From NCBI RefSeq assembly GCF_027922425.1, contig NZ_BSFQ01000045.1:1-58281 (forward strand): 58,281 nt of DNA, given 5' to 3'. A program made the translations under genes and the position numbers. This document shows, piece after piece, positions 32,399 through 39,897 of this stretch. Source of the DNA: Pseudonocardia halophobica (GTDB taxonomy: Bacteria > Actinomycetota > Actinomycetes > Mycobacteriales > Pseudonocardiaceae). The first letter of the stretch is position 1. Every line of letters starts with the position of its first letter. The notes below the pieces were generated by a model. That model was not told where the DNA came from, ran no database searches, and worked only from the letters and a program-made list of their open reading frames with translations.

Positions 32399-33661
32399 TC
32401 AGCGCACGAGCACGGGCAGCGTCTCCACCCCGTAGACGATCGAGGCGTCCCGGAACTCCAGCTCGTCGACCGGCACGGCCAGGCGGAGGTCGGGGAACCG
32501 GCGGAACAACGCCGGGTAGGCGGCGCGCAGCTCCATCCGGGCCAGCTCGGCGCCGATGCAGCGGTGGATGCCGTGGCCGAAGGCGTAGTGCGAGCCCGGC
32601 ACGCGGTGCGGGTCGAAGGTCTCCAGCCGCTCGCCGTCCCGGTCGGCGGAGAGCAGCGAGCAGACCACCGCGTCGCCCTCCTTCACCACGACCCCGCCGA
32701 TCTCGACGTCCCGGGTGGCGAACCGCGGGAACGCGACCTGCACGACGGTGAGGTAGCGGAGCAGCTCCTCGACGATCGGGCCGGCCGCGGCGTCGTCCTC
32801 GCGGACCATCCGGGCGGCCTCGCGGTCCTCGACCAGCGCGAGGGTGCCGAGGGCGAGCATGCTGGCGGTGGTCTCGAACCCGCCGGTCAGGACGCCGTCG
32901 GCGAGGCCGGCGAGCTCCTCGTCGTCCACCCGGTCGCCGTGCTCCCGGATGATCATGCCGAGCAGGCCGTCCGTGGGGGCGTCCCGCTGCTTCTTGACCT
33001 GCTCGCGCAGGAAGACCAGTGAGTCGGAGATCGCGCCGAGCGAGGCACTGGCCCCGCCGAGCAGGTCGAACCGCGCGGTGGCGACCTCCTGGAAGGCCTC
33101 GCGCTCGGCGTACGGCACCCCGAGCAGCTCGCAGATCACGAGCGAGGGGATGGGCAGCGCGAACTCCTCGACGAGGTCGACCGGGCCCTCGGCCGCGTCC
33201 ATCCGGTCGAGGCACTCCCCCACGATCTCCTCGATGCGCGGGGTGAGCCGGGCGAGCCGGCGCATCGTGAACTCGGGGGTGAGGAGCTTGCGCAGCCGGG
33301 TGTGCACGGGCGGGTCGGAGAAGCCGAGCCCGCCGGGGTTCTCGCTCTCGGCCATCCCGACCTGCACGGCGAGGTGGTTGAAGTCGCTGGAGTAGGTGTC
33401 GACGGAGCCGAGGACGGACCGGACCTCGTCACGCCCGGTGACCAGCCAGACGTCGATCTTCAGCGGCAGGTCGAGCCGGCTGACCGGTGCGGCCTCCCGG
33501 CTCTCGGCCAGGGCCGGGACCGGGTCGAGCCGGTCGCGGCGCAACGGCATGAGCGCGGAGTCGGGCAGCAGCGACCCCAGGTCGAGCCCCTTCCGGTTCA
33601 TGCGGGCCAGCTGACGGCGGACGAACCAGGACGCGAGGCGTGCTCGGAGCGTGGGCAGCAC
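32399..33661 (-). CDS. Cytochrome P450 (second of a pair)
   Basis: A 420-residue P450, clearly distinct from its neighbour. The I-helix is LTGGFETTASM, the ExxR motif is VEELLRYLT and the haem ligand is C368 in FGHGIHRCIGAELAR. The GTG start is supported by a TAGGGT -10 ending 7 bases upstream; longer versions would start before the promoter. The N-terminal SWFVRRQLARMNRKG is basic. It is divergent from a TetR regulator with a palindrome close to that regulator's promoter, which makes inducible expression likely. Confidence 0.9.
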   Translation of the reverse strand: MLPTLRARLASWFVRRQLARMNRKGLDLGSLLPDSALMPLRRDRLDPVPALAESREAAPVSRLDLPLKIDVWLVTGRDEVRSVLGSVDTYSSDFNHLAVQVGMAESENPGGLGFSDPPVHTRLRKLLTPEFTMRRLARLTPRIEEIVGECLDRMDAAEGPVDLVEEFALPIPSLVICELLGVPYAEREAFQEVATARFDLLGGASASLGAISDSLVFLREQVKKQRDAPTDGLLGMIIREHGDRVDDEELAGLADGVLTGGFETTASMLALGTLALVEDREAARMVREDDAAAGPIVEELLRYLTVVQVAFPRFATRDVEIGGVVVKEGDAVVCSLLSADRDGERLETFDPHRVPGSHYAFGHGIHRCIGAELARMELRAAYPALFRRFPDLRLAVPVDELEFRDASIVYGVETLPVLVR

Positions 33662-33746
33662 GCGGCCGACCCTAGCGGTGGCTCGTGAACATCCGATGCA
33701 AGCACCGCTACGACGCTGAGACACCCCTGAGACGGCGTTCGGGGGA

Positions 33747-33778
33747 GCGCGGCCCCGGTCCTGGGACCGGGACCGCGC
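33747..33778. other. Long hairpin in P450/TetR spacer
   Basis: Two 15-base arms with one mismatch around 2 bases, 70-100 bases upstream of the P450 start. A terminator or a protein-binding dyad is possible; the function is unknown. Confidence 0.4.
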
Positions 33779-33842
33779 CCCGACCGCACGTCACGAACCC
33801 CGTGCCGACCCCCCGTCGGTCACCCACCGGCACGGAGCGTTG

Positions 33843-33860
33843 CTAGTACGGCCGTACCAG
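33843..33860. promoter_or_regulatory. Candidate TetR operator
   Basis: A perfect GTACGGCCGTAC (33846-33857) extended to a near-perfect 18-base palindrome. It lies about 20 bases upstream of the TAGACA -10 (33882-33887) of the tetR gene, covering its -35 region. Confidence 0.6.
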
Positions 33861-33893
33861 AACCTACCCGCCGCGGCGTGGTAGACAAAGCCC

Positions 33894-34484
33894 GTGCCGC
33901 GCCTCGCCGACCACGACGCCCGGCGGGCGGAGATCGTCGAGGCCCTCTGGCGGGTGCTCCGGCGCGACGGCCTCACCGGGGTGTCCGTGCGGACGGTCGC
34001 CGCCGAGGCAGGCCTGTCCCCCACCGCCCTGCGCTACTACTTCCCGTCGCAGGACGCCCTGCTGCAGACGGCGATGGTCGAGACGGTCACGAGCGGCGCC
34101 GCCCGGGTGGTGCCGCTGCTGGTGGAGGCGGTGGACCGCAAGGGCGTCGAGCGGATGCTGCTCGAGCTGCTGCCGGTCGACGAGCGGCAGCGCGCCGACC
34201 CCGAGACCTATCTCGCCCTCGCGGCGCACGCCCGGTCGTCGCCGGCGCTGGCGGCGATCAGCGAGGAGACCGGCGTCGGGATCCGCCGGCTCGCCCGCCG
34301 GGCCGTCGGCGTCCTCGAGGCCAGCGGGGAGCTGCGGCCGGAGCTGGATCCCGAGGCCACGGCCTTCTGCCTCGACGCCCTGCTCCAGGGCCTGATCTTC
34401 CAGGGCAGCGCGCGGCCGCGGCTCACCTCGCCGGAGGCGATCCGGCGCACGCTGACCGCCTACCTGGACCAGATCTGCGGCTAG
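33894..34484 (+). CDS. TetR family regulator next to P450 pair
   Basis: A 196-residue TetR protein. The helix-turn-helix is at about residues 10-55 (GLTGVSVRTVAAEAGLSPTA, then LRYYFPSQDALL), resembling the BetI/PfmR branch. The C-terminal domain is of TetR_C type. TAGACA ends 6 bases before the GTG, so the mRNA is probably leaderless. A palindrome at the -35 suggests autoregulation. Its stop codon shares the CTAG with that of the convergent DUF1445 gene. Confidence 0.9.
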   Translation: MPRLADHDARRAEIVEALWRVLRRDGLTGVSVRTVAAEAGLSPTALRYYFPSQDALLQTAMVETVTSGAARVVPLLVEAVDRKGVERMLLELLPVDERQRADPETYLALAAHARSSPALAAISEETGVGIRRLARRAVGVLEASGELRPELDPEATAFCLDALLQGLIFQGSARPRLTSPEAIRRTLTAYLDQICG

Positions 34485-35278
34485 TTGGCGCCCACCAGCG
34501 GCTCGGGGCCCACGAGGTAGTCCGCGTCATGGGCGTCGGTGATCAACATGTGGCCGGGCGCGTGCGCGATCGCGAGCGAGGGCCGGGACTCGACGACGGC
34601 GGCCTGCGGCGTGACCCCGCACCCCCAGAACACCGGCACCTCGCCCTCCCGGACGGTCACGGCATCGCCGTAGTCCGGGGCGGCGAGGTCGGCGATGCCC
34701 AGCTCACCGGGGTCGCCGACGTGCACGGGCGCGCCGTGCACGGACGGGTAGCGGGCCGTGACGGCGATCGCCGTGTCCACCAGGTGCTCCGGGACCGGGC
34801 GCATGGAGACGACCATCGGGCCGCCGAGTGCCCCGGCGCCGCGGCACCGCCGGCTCGTCCGGTACATCGGGACGTTGCGGCCCTCCTCGACATGCCGCAC
34901 CGGGACGCCCGCGGCCAGCAGCGCCCGCTCGAAGGTGAAGCTGCAGCCGACGAGGAAGGCGACCAGGTCGTCGCGCCAGAACTCGCGGGCGTCGGGCGTC
35001 TCGGCGACCTGCACGCCGTCGTGGTAGATCCGGTAGAGCGGGATGTCGGTGCGGACGTCGCCGTCGAGGATCGGGCCGCCGAACTCGCCGGGCTCCAGGA
35101 CGTCGAGCACCGGGCAGGGCTGCGGGTTGCGCTGCGCGAACAGGAGGAAGTCCCAGGCCAGGTCGCGGGGCAGGGCGATGAGGTTGGCCTGGGTGAAGCC
35201 GGCACACCAGCCGGCGGTCGGGGTCACGAGGCCGGCGCGGAAGCGCTCGCGGGCCTCGGCGGGGGTCAGGTTCTGCAC
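34481..35278 (-). CDS. DUF1445 putative hydro-lyase (YcsI-like)
   Basis: A 265-residue protein of the DUF1445/YcsI family. Typical segments are AGWCAGFTQANLIALPRDLAWDF near residue 22, CPVLDVLEPGEFGGP around 55, FLVGCSFTFERALL around 108 and the terminal HAPGHMLITDA. The DUF1445 domain also occurs in mammalian D-glutamate cyclase, which makes 5-oxo-D-proline from D-glutamate. That fits its place at the end of the 5-oxoprolinase operon. The exact reaction of the bacterial protein is not known to me. The GTG follows AGGGAG. It is separated from pxpC by 58 bases that contain palindromic repeat copy 4. Confidence 0.87.
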   Translation of the reverse strand: MQNLTPAEARERFRAGLVTPTAGWCAGFTQANLIALPRDLAWDFLLFAQRNPQPCPVLDVLEPGEFGGPILDGDVRTDIPLYRIYHDGVQVAETPDAREFWRDDLVAFLVGCSFTFERALLAAGVPVRHVEEGRNVPMYRTSRRCRGAGALGGPMVVSMRPVPEHLVDTAIAVTARYPSVHGAPVHVGDPGELGIADLAAPDYGDAVTVREGEVPVFWGCGVTPQAAVVESRPSLAIAHAPGHMLITDAHDADYLVGPEPLVGAN

Positions 35279-35300
35279 GTGTTCTCCCTGGTCAGCCCCT

Positions 35301-35340
35301 GTGAGTGGCGATAGTCGCTATAACGACTATCGCCACTCAC
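35301..35340. repeat. Palindromic intergenic repeat, copy 4
   Basis: A 17-bp perfect stem with a 6-base centre; flanking CCCT and AGGG add 4 bp. It lies inside the 5-oxoprolinase operon, supplies the pxpC stop codon (35337-35339), and ends 22 bases before the DUF1445 start. Here it may act as an attenuator or mRNA processing/stability element between cistrons. Confidence 0.9.
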
Positions 35341-36182
35341 AGGGTGATGCGGACGGGTTGGCCGGGGCGGACCTGGGCGGCGCGGTCGACGTCGGCGTCG
35401 CGCAGGACCGCGATCACGGGGTAGCCCCCGGTCACGGGGTGGTCGGCGAGGAAGACGACGGGTTCGCCGCCCGGGGGCAGCTGGATCGCCCCGCGGGTGA
35501 GGCCCTCGCTGGGCAGCGAGCCGGCGCCCTCGGCGACCTCCAGTGCCGCACCCTCGAGCCGCATCCCGACGCGGTCGGTGCGGCCGGAGGCGACCCACCG
35601 CGCGGTGGCCAGCGCCCGGGGGTCGACGGCGTGCTCGGCGTGCGGCCCGGAGATCGCGCGCAGCGTGACGAGCCCCGTGGGGAGCGTCGCGACGGGCGCG
35701 AAGTCGATCGGCGGGAACTCCTCCGGCTCCGGACCGACCGGCAGCTCCGCGCCCTTCTCCAGCGGCTCGGGCCCGATACCGGACAGGACGTCCGTGCTAC
35801 GCGAGCCCAGCACCGGCGGCACCGTGATCCCGCCGCGCACGCACAGGTAGGTGCGCAGGCCGGTGGGCGGCGGGCCGAGCCGCAGCTCCTGCCCCCGCCG
35901 GAGCCGGACGTGCGCGTGGTGGCCGACCGGACGGCCGTCGACGGTCGCCGGGGCGGGCGCCCCGGTCAGCGCGACCAGCAGGTCCCTCCCGACCCGGGCG
36001 GCGAACCCGCCGAGGAGGATCTCGACGCCGGCGGCACCCTCGTCGTTGCCCAGCAGGCGGTTGCCGAGCCGCAACGCGGCCCGGTCGGCGGCCCCGGAGC
36101 GCCCGACGCCGATCGCCGCCAGCCCGGGCCGCCCCAGGTCCTGGACCAGGGCCTGCGGACCCGCGTCGAGGACCTCGATCAC
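35337..36182 (-). CDS. pxpC: 5-oxoprolinase subunit PxpC (KipA)
   Basis: A 281-residue carboxyltransferase-like subunit. It begins MIEVLDAGPQALVQDLGRPG and carries SGAADRAALRLGNRLLGN, both hallmarks of the KipA/biotin-dependent carboxyltransferase group. PSEGLTRGAIQLPP and HPVTGGYP near the C-terminus complete the pattern. With PxpA and PxpB it forms the ATP-dependent prokaryotic 5-oxoprolinase, which opens 5-oxoproline (pyroglutamate) to glutamate. The GTG overlaps the pxpB stop (GTGA), so translation is coupled. The stop codon lies inside the repeat. Confidence 0.93.
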   Translation of the reverse strand: MIEVLDAGPQALVQDLGRPGLAAIGVGRSGAADRAALRLGNRLLGNDEGAAGVEILLGGFAARVGRDLLVALTGAPAPATVDGRPVGHHAHVRLRRGQELRLGPPPTGLRTYLCVRGGITVPPVLGSRSTDVLSGIGPEPLEKGAELPVGPEPEEFPPIDFAPVATLPTGLVTLRAISGPHAEHAVDPRALATARWVASGRTDRVGMRLEGAALEVAEGAGSLPSEGLTRGAIQLPPGGEPVVFLADHPVTGGYPVIAVLRDADVDRAAQVRPGQPVRITL

Positions 36183-36793
36183 GACGCCTCCACGAACCGG
36201 ACCTCGGCGCCCGGCTGCAGCAGCGCGGGCGGGTCGCGGTCGAGGTCCCAGAGCTGCGCGTCCGTGCGGCCGATCAGCTGCCACCCGCCGGGCGACGACC
36301 GCGGGTAGACCCCGCTGAACTCACCGGCCAGCCCCACGGACCCGGCCGGGACCTTGGTGCGGGCCTCCTCGCGGCGCGACACCTGCAGCCGCGGGTCGCC
36401 GCCGGAGAGGTAGGCGAAGCCGGGCGCGAACCCGCCGAAGGCCACCCGCCACGGCGTGCCGGTGTGCGCGGCGACGATCTCGGCATGGTCCAGGCCCGTC
36501 AGCCGCGCGACGCCGTCGAGGTCCGGGCCGTCGTAGACCACCGGGATCTCCACGGTACCGGCCGGGGCGCCCGCCTCGGTCGAGCGGATCTCCAGGGCGT
36601 CGACGGCCGCCCGCAGCCGCCCCAGGTCGGAGCCGGCTTCGGCGACGAGCAGCACGGCCCGGGCCGCGGGGACGACGTCGAGCACCCCGGGCAGCTCCGC
36701 CTCCCGGCAGGCGTCGGCGAGCGCCACGACCTGCGCGATCTCCCCCTCGGGTTCGAGGAGCAGCGCGGCGTCGCCGTAGGGCAGGACCCTCAC
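36179..36793 (-). CDS. pxpB: 5-oxoprolinase subunit PxpB (KipI)
   Basis: A 204-residue subunit of the cyclophilin-like KipI/allophanate-hydrolase-subunit-1 family. It starts MRVLPYGDAALLLE and contains PVVYDGPDLDGVARLTGL and the very typical AFGGFAPGFAYLSGGDPRL near residue 127. In Bacillus the homologue KipI also inhibits the sporulation kinase KinA; in this lineage only the 5-oxoprolinase role is expected. The GTG overlaps the pxpA stop by 4 bases. Confidence 0.93.
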   Translation of the reverse strand: MRVLPYGDAALLLEPEGEIAQVVALADACREAELPGVLDVVPAARAVLLVAEAGSDLGRLRAAVDALEIRSTEAGAPAGTVEIPVVYDGPDLDGVARLTGLDHAEIVAAHTGTPWRVAFGGFAPGFAYLSGGDPRLQVSRREEARTKVPAGSVGLAGEFSGVYPRSSPGGWQLIGRTDAQLWDLDRDPPALLQPGAEVRFVEAS

Positions 36794-37548
36794 ACGAACC
36801 CCTTCAGCTCCACGCCGGCCTTCTGCAGCCCCACACGCACGGCGGCGGCCATGCCGACTGCGCCCGGGGAGTCTCCGTGCACGCAGGCCGACTCGGCGGA
36901 CACCCGCACGTCCGAGCCGTCGACGGCCCGGACCACACCCTCCTCGAGCATCCGCAGCAGCCGTGCGGTGACCTCCTCCGGATCGTGCAGGACGGCGCCC
37001 TCCTCCCGCCGCGAGACCAGCGCGCCCTCCGGCGTGTAGCCGCGGTCGACGAAGAACTCGGGCACCCCGCGCAGGCCCGCCTCCTCGGCCGCGCGCAGCA
37101 GCTCCGAGCCGGGAAGGCCGAGGATCGGCAGCGAGGCGTCGTACTCGGCGACCGCGGTGACCACGGCCTTCGCCTGCTCCCGGTGGTGCACGGTCGCGTT
37201 GTAGAGCGCCCCGTGCGGCTTGACGTACCGCACGGTCGTCCCTGCCACCCGGCACATGGCCTCCAGGCCGCCGATCTGGAAGAGCACGTCGGCGGTGAGC
37301 TCGGCGGCCGGCAGGTCCATGAACCGGCGACCGAAGCCGGCCAGGTCGTTGTAGGCGACCTGGGCCCCCACGACGACGCCGTTCGCGGCGGCCCTCGCCA
37401 CCGTCCGCCGCAGTGTCGCCGGGTCCCCGGCGTGGAAGCCGCAGGCGACGTTCGCACTGGTCACCACGTCCAGCATGGCCTCGTCGTCGCCGAGCTCCCA
37501 GCGGCCGAAGGACTCGCCGAGGTCGGAGTTGAGGTCGAAGGCGGTCAC
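36790..37548 (-). CDS. pxpA: 5-oxoprolinase subunit PxpA (LamB/YcsF)
   Basis: A 252-residue LamB/YcsF barrel protein. It opens with DLNSDLGESFGRW and contains SANVACGFHAGDP (about 31-43) and YVKPHGALYNA (about 108-118), the conserved metal and substrate region. It closes with SACVHGDSPGAV. PxpA is the hydrolytic core of the three-part 5-oxoprolinase. The GTG follows a GGAGG ribosome binding site, 25 bases after the transporter stop. Confidence 0.94.
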   Translation of the reverse strand: MTAFDLNSDLGESFGRWELGDDEAMLDVVTSANVACGFHAGDPATLRRTVARAAANGVVVGAQVAYNDLAGFGRRFMDLPAAELTADVLFQIGGLEAMCRVAGTTVRYVKPHGALYNATVHHREQAKAVVTAVAEYDASLPILGLPGSELLRAAEEAGLRGVPEFFVDRGYTPEGALVSRREEGAVLHDPEEVTARLLRMLEEGVVRAVDGSDVRVSAESACVHGDSPGAVGMAAAVRVGLQKAGVELKGFV

Positions 37549-37573
37549 GACGGCACCTCCGGGTCGAGAAGGA

Positions 37574-38902
37574 TCACGAGAACAGGCTGCCCACCGCGGC
37601 CAGCGAGGACCAGCCGAGGTAGAGCGCGATCAGCCAGGCGAGGACGCCCACGCCGAGCAGCCAGCGCGGGTAGCGGTAGCCGCCCAACAGGTCGCGGCGC
37701 CGCCAGGCCACCCAGAGGATCACGGTGAACCCGATGGGCAGGATCAGGCCGTTGAAGGCGCCCGCGAACACCAGCAGCGTGACGGGCGCGGTGCCGATCA
37801 GCAGGTACGCCAGCGCGCTCAGGGCGATGAAGCCGACGGTCAGCAGGTTCCGCGTGCGCGGCGAGGTCCGCTCGGTGGTCAGGAAGGAGACGGACGTGTA
37901 GGCCGCGCCGATCACCGAGGTGATCGCGGCCGCCCAGAGGATCACGCCGAACAGGCGCAGCCCGACCTGGCCGGCCGCGGCCTGGAAGGCGCTCGCCGCC
38001 GGGTTGTCCTTCGCCAGCGCGACGCCGCCCACGACCACGCCGAGGACCGCCAGGAACAGCACCACCCGCATGACGCCGGTGACGATGATGCCCAGCACGG
38101 AGCTGCGGGTGATCGGCCCGACGTTCTCGGGCCCGGTCACGCCGGAGTCGAGCATCCGGTGTGCGCCGGCGTAAGTGATGTACCCGCCGACCGTGCCGCC
38201 GATCAGGGTGGTGATGGCCAGGAAGTTGACCGTGTCCGGCAGCACGAAGCTGCGCAGCGCCTCGCCGAGCGGGGGCTGCGAGACGATCGCGACGTACGTC
38301 GTCATGCCGATCATCAGGACGCCCAGCGCCACCACGATCCGGTCCAGCGCGACCCCGGCCCGCTTGCTCAGGAAGATCGCGATCGCGATCACTGCCGAGA
38401 TCGCGCCGCCGATCTTCGAGTCGACTCCCAGCATCGCGTTGAGGCCGAGGCCGGTGCCGCCGACGTTGCCGATGTTGAAGACGAACCCGCCGATCAGCAC
38501 CAGCGCGGCGAGCACCCAGCCGACGCCCGGGGCCACCCGGTTGCCCAGGTCCTGGGCGCGGCGGCCGGAGACGCCGACGACCCGCCAGACGTTCAGCTGC
38601 ACGGCGACGTCGATCAGGATCGACACCAGGATCGCGAACGCGAAGGCCGCGCCGAGCTGGACGGTGAAGGTCGTGGTCTGGGTGATGAACCCGGGACCGA
38701 TGGCGCTGGTCGCCATCAGGAACATCGCGCCGAGCAGCGCGCCGCGGCCGCCCTTCGCGACGGCGGTGGTCGGGCGCGTGGCCGCGCGGCCCCGCTCGTC
38801 GCCCTCCCGTCTGCCGGTGCCGCCGCCGGGGCCCTCCGGGCCCGCGTCCCGCGCCCGCACCGCCGGGTCGCCGTCCTGTGCCTTGCCGCCGTTCGCGCTC
38901 AC
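37574..38902 (-). CDS. NRAMP-like transporter without the DPGN motif (YcsG-type)
   Basis: A 442-residue, 11-helix protein of the NRAMP fold, with a 50-residue hydrophilic N-terminus. In metal-importing NRAMPs helix 1 holds DPGN; here the place reads IGPGFITQT (G69-P70-G71-F72), so both metal-binding Asp and Asn are absent. The helix 6 region TVGGYITYAGAHRML also differs from the usual metal site. It is first in the 5-oxoprolinase operon, as ycsG is with ycsF in Bacillus. It is therefore more likely an importer of 5-oxoproline or a related acid than of metal; that is inference. The GTG has a GGGAGG ribosome binding site. Confidence 0.85.
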   Translation of the reverse strand: MSANGGKAQDGDPAVRARDAGPEGPGGGTGRREGDERGRAATRPTTAVAKGGRGALLGAMFLMATSAIGPGFITQTTTFTVQLGAAFAFAILVSILIDVAVQLNVWRVVGVSGRRAQDLGNRVAPGVGWVLAALVLIGGFVFNIGNVGGTGLGLNAMLGVDSKIGGAISAVIAIAIFLSKRAGVALDRIVVALGVLMIGMTTYVAIVSQPPLGEALRSFVLPDTVNFLAITTLIGGTVGGYITYAGAHRMLDSGVTGPENVGPITRSSVLGIIVTGVMRVVLFLAVLGVVVGGVALAKDNPAASAFQAAAGQVGLRLFGVILWAAAITSVIGAAYTSVSFLTTERTSPRTRNLLTVGFIALSALAYLLIGTAPVTLLVFAGAFNGLILPIGFTVILWVAWRRRDLLGGYRYPRWLLGVGVLAWLIALYLGWSSLAAVGSLFS

Positions 38903-38954
38903 GTGCCCTCCCGCCGGACCATGACCGGGACCACACCCGGTCGTTCAGGTGGTG

Positions 38955-38983
38955 AGCGTAAGAATTGCTCAACAATTCAGCAA
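38955..38983 (-). promoter_or_regulatory. 5-oxoprolinase operon promoter with GntR operator
   Basis: On the minus strand, -35 TTGCTG and -10 TACGCT are 17 bases apart. The spacer is almost filled by a perfect inverted repeat GAATTG-N5-CAATTC (38962-38978), an AT-rich island in GC-rich DNA. The divergent GntR/FCD protein is the obvious binder and would act as repressor. Confidence 0.7.
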
Positions 38984-39029
38984 GAGGAAGCCTGGATGCG
39001 GAAACACGATGGTCACGTAGGCTCTGCCC

Positions 39030-39734
39030 GTGACGATCGCGGATCCGGCCGGCGCCGCTCTCGCCTCGCTCACCGGGGCGCGGGCCCTCGTCGCCCGCAC
39101 CTCCACGGCCGAACGCGTGGCCGACGCCGTGCGGAACGAGGTGGTCGAGGGTCGCTTGCGCCCTGGCGGCCGACTACCCGAGCAGGCGCTGTCCCATGCG
39201 CTCGGGGTCTCCCGGAACACGGTGCGTGAGGCCCTGTCACAGCTGGTCGCGGAGCGGGTGCTGGTCCGCGAGCCGAACCGCGGCGTGTTCGTCGCCGTGC
39301 CCGACGCCGAGGCGGTCCGCGACGTCTACCGCGCCCGGCTGCTCATCGAGCCGGCCGCAGTCCGGGAGGGCGAGCGCGCGGACGACCCGGAGGCCGTCGG
39401 ACGGCTGCGGGCGGCCGTGCGGGAGGGCCGCGAGGCCGCCGCGCGGGACGACTGGCCCGGGGTCGCCGGCGCCAACCAGCACTTCCACCGCGCGCTCGTC
39501 GGGCTGGCCGGCAGCGCACGGCTCGACCAGCAGATGGGCCTGCTGCTCGCCGAGATGCGGCTGGTCTTCCACCGGATGACCTCGGTGCGGGAGTTCCACG
39601 AGCCCTACCTCGACGGCAACGACGCCATCACCCGGCTCGTCGAGTCCGGCGAGCGCGAGCGGGCGGCGGCCGAGGTCGCGAGCTACCTGCGCACCGCCGA
39701 GGCGCAGATCCTGGCGGCGTTCGCGAACCTGTGA
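39030..39734 (+). CDS. GntR/FadR-type (FCD) regulator of 5-oxoproline operon
   Basis: A 234-residue regulator. The winged helix is at about 24-90 (RLPEQALSHALGVSRNTVRE, then ALSQLVAERVLVREPNRGVFV). The FCD ligand domain (about 95-225) shows metal-binding histidines in NQHFHRALVG. FCD regulators bind carboxylic acids, so 5-oxoproline or glutamate is a reasonable ligand. TAGGCT (39018-39023) ends 6 bases before the GTG, so the transcript is probably leaderless. It is divergent from the operon whose promoter contains the palindrome. Confidence 0.9.
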   Translation: MTIADPAGAALASLTGARALVARTSTAERVADAVRNEVVEGRLRPGGRLPEQALSHALGVSRNTVREALSQLVAERVLVREPNRGVFVAVPDAEAVRDVYRARLLIEPAAVREGERADDPEAVGRLRAAVREGREAAARDDWPGVAGANQHFHRALVGLAGSARLDQQMGLLLAEMRLVFHRMTSVREFHEPYLDGNDAITRLVESGERERAAAEVASYLRTAEAQILAAFANL

Positions 39735-39747
39735 CGGCTCACATTCC

Positions 39748-39761
39748 GTGGAGCGCTCCAC
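39748..39761. promoter_or_regulatory. LacI-type operator upstream of TauE/SafE gene
   Basis: GTGGAGCGCTCCAC, a perfect 14-base palindrome with the central CG typical of LacI-family operators (compare the TGGGAGCGCTCCCA box of Streptomyces CebR). It lies 41 bases before the small leader gene. No lacI-type gene is in the window. Confidence 0.5.
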
Positions 39762-39801
39762 CGCGCCTGCCGCAGGATGGAGTCCCACGGAAGGGGACCG
39801 G

Positions 39802-39897
39802 ATGACGCACGTGCTCTCGATGGGCCGGATGAAGCCCTCGCCGGCGGAGACCCTCCGCTTCCTGGCCGACGGCACGCTGGTCACCCCCGTCCCGTGA
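39802..39897 (+). CDS. 31-residue protein translationally coupled to TauE/SafE gene
   Basis: A short frame with a strong ribosome binding site (GGAAGGGGA) about 5 bases before its ATG. It encodes a soluble peptide (MTHVLSMGRMKPSPAETLRF, then a short hydrophobic end). Its stop overlaps the GTG of the transporter gene by 4 bases (GTGA), and the transporter has no ribosome binding site of its own. It could be a leader peptide serving coupling or attenuation, or a remnant of a longer gene. The family is not recognised. Confidence 0.55.
   Translation: MTHVLSMGRMKPSPAETLRFLADGTLVTPVP

Noticed and set aside
33800..33835. CCGTGCCG / CGGCACGG inverted repeat as an operator
   Set aside because: The arms are 8 bp with a 20-base gap in GC-rich DNA, so chance is likely; the GTACGGCCGTAC site nearby is a better candidate.
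219..35340. CRISPR array made of the palindromic repeat
   Set aside because: The copies are about 10-16 kb apart, with no spacers and no cas genes.
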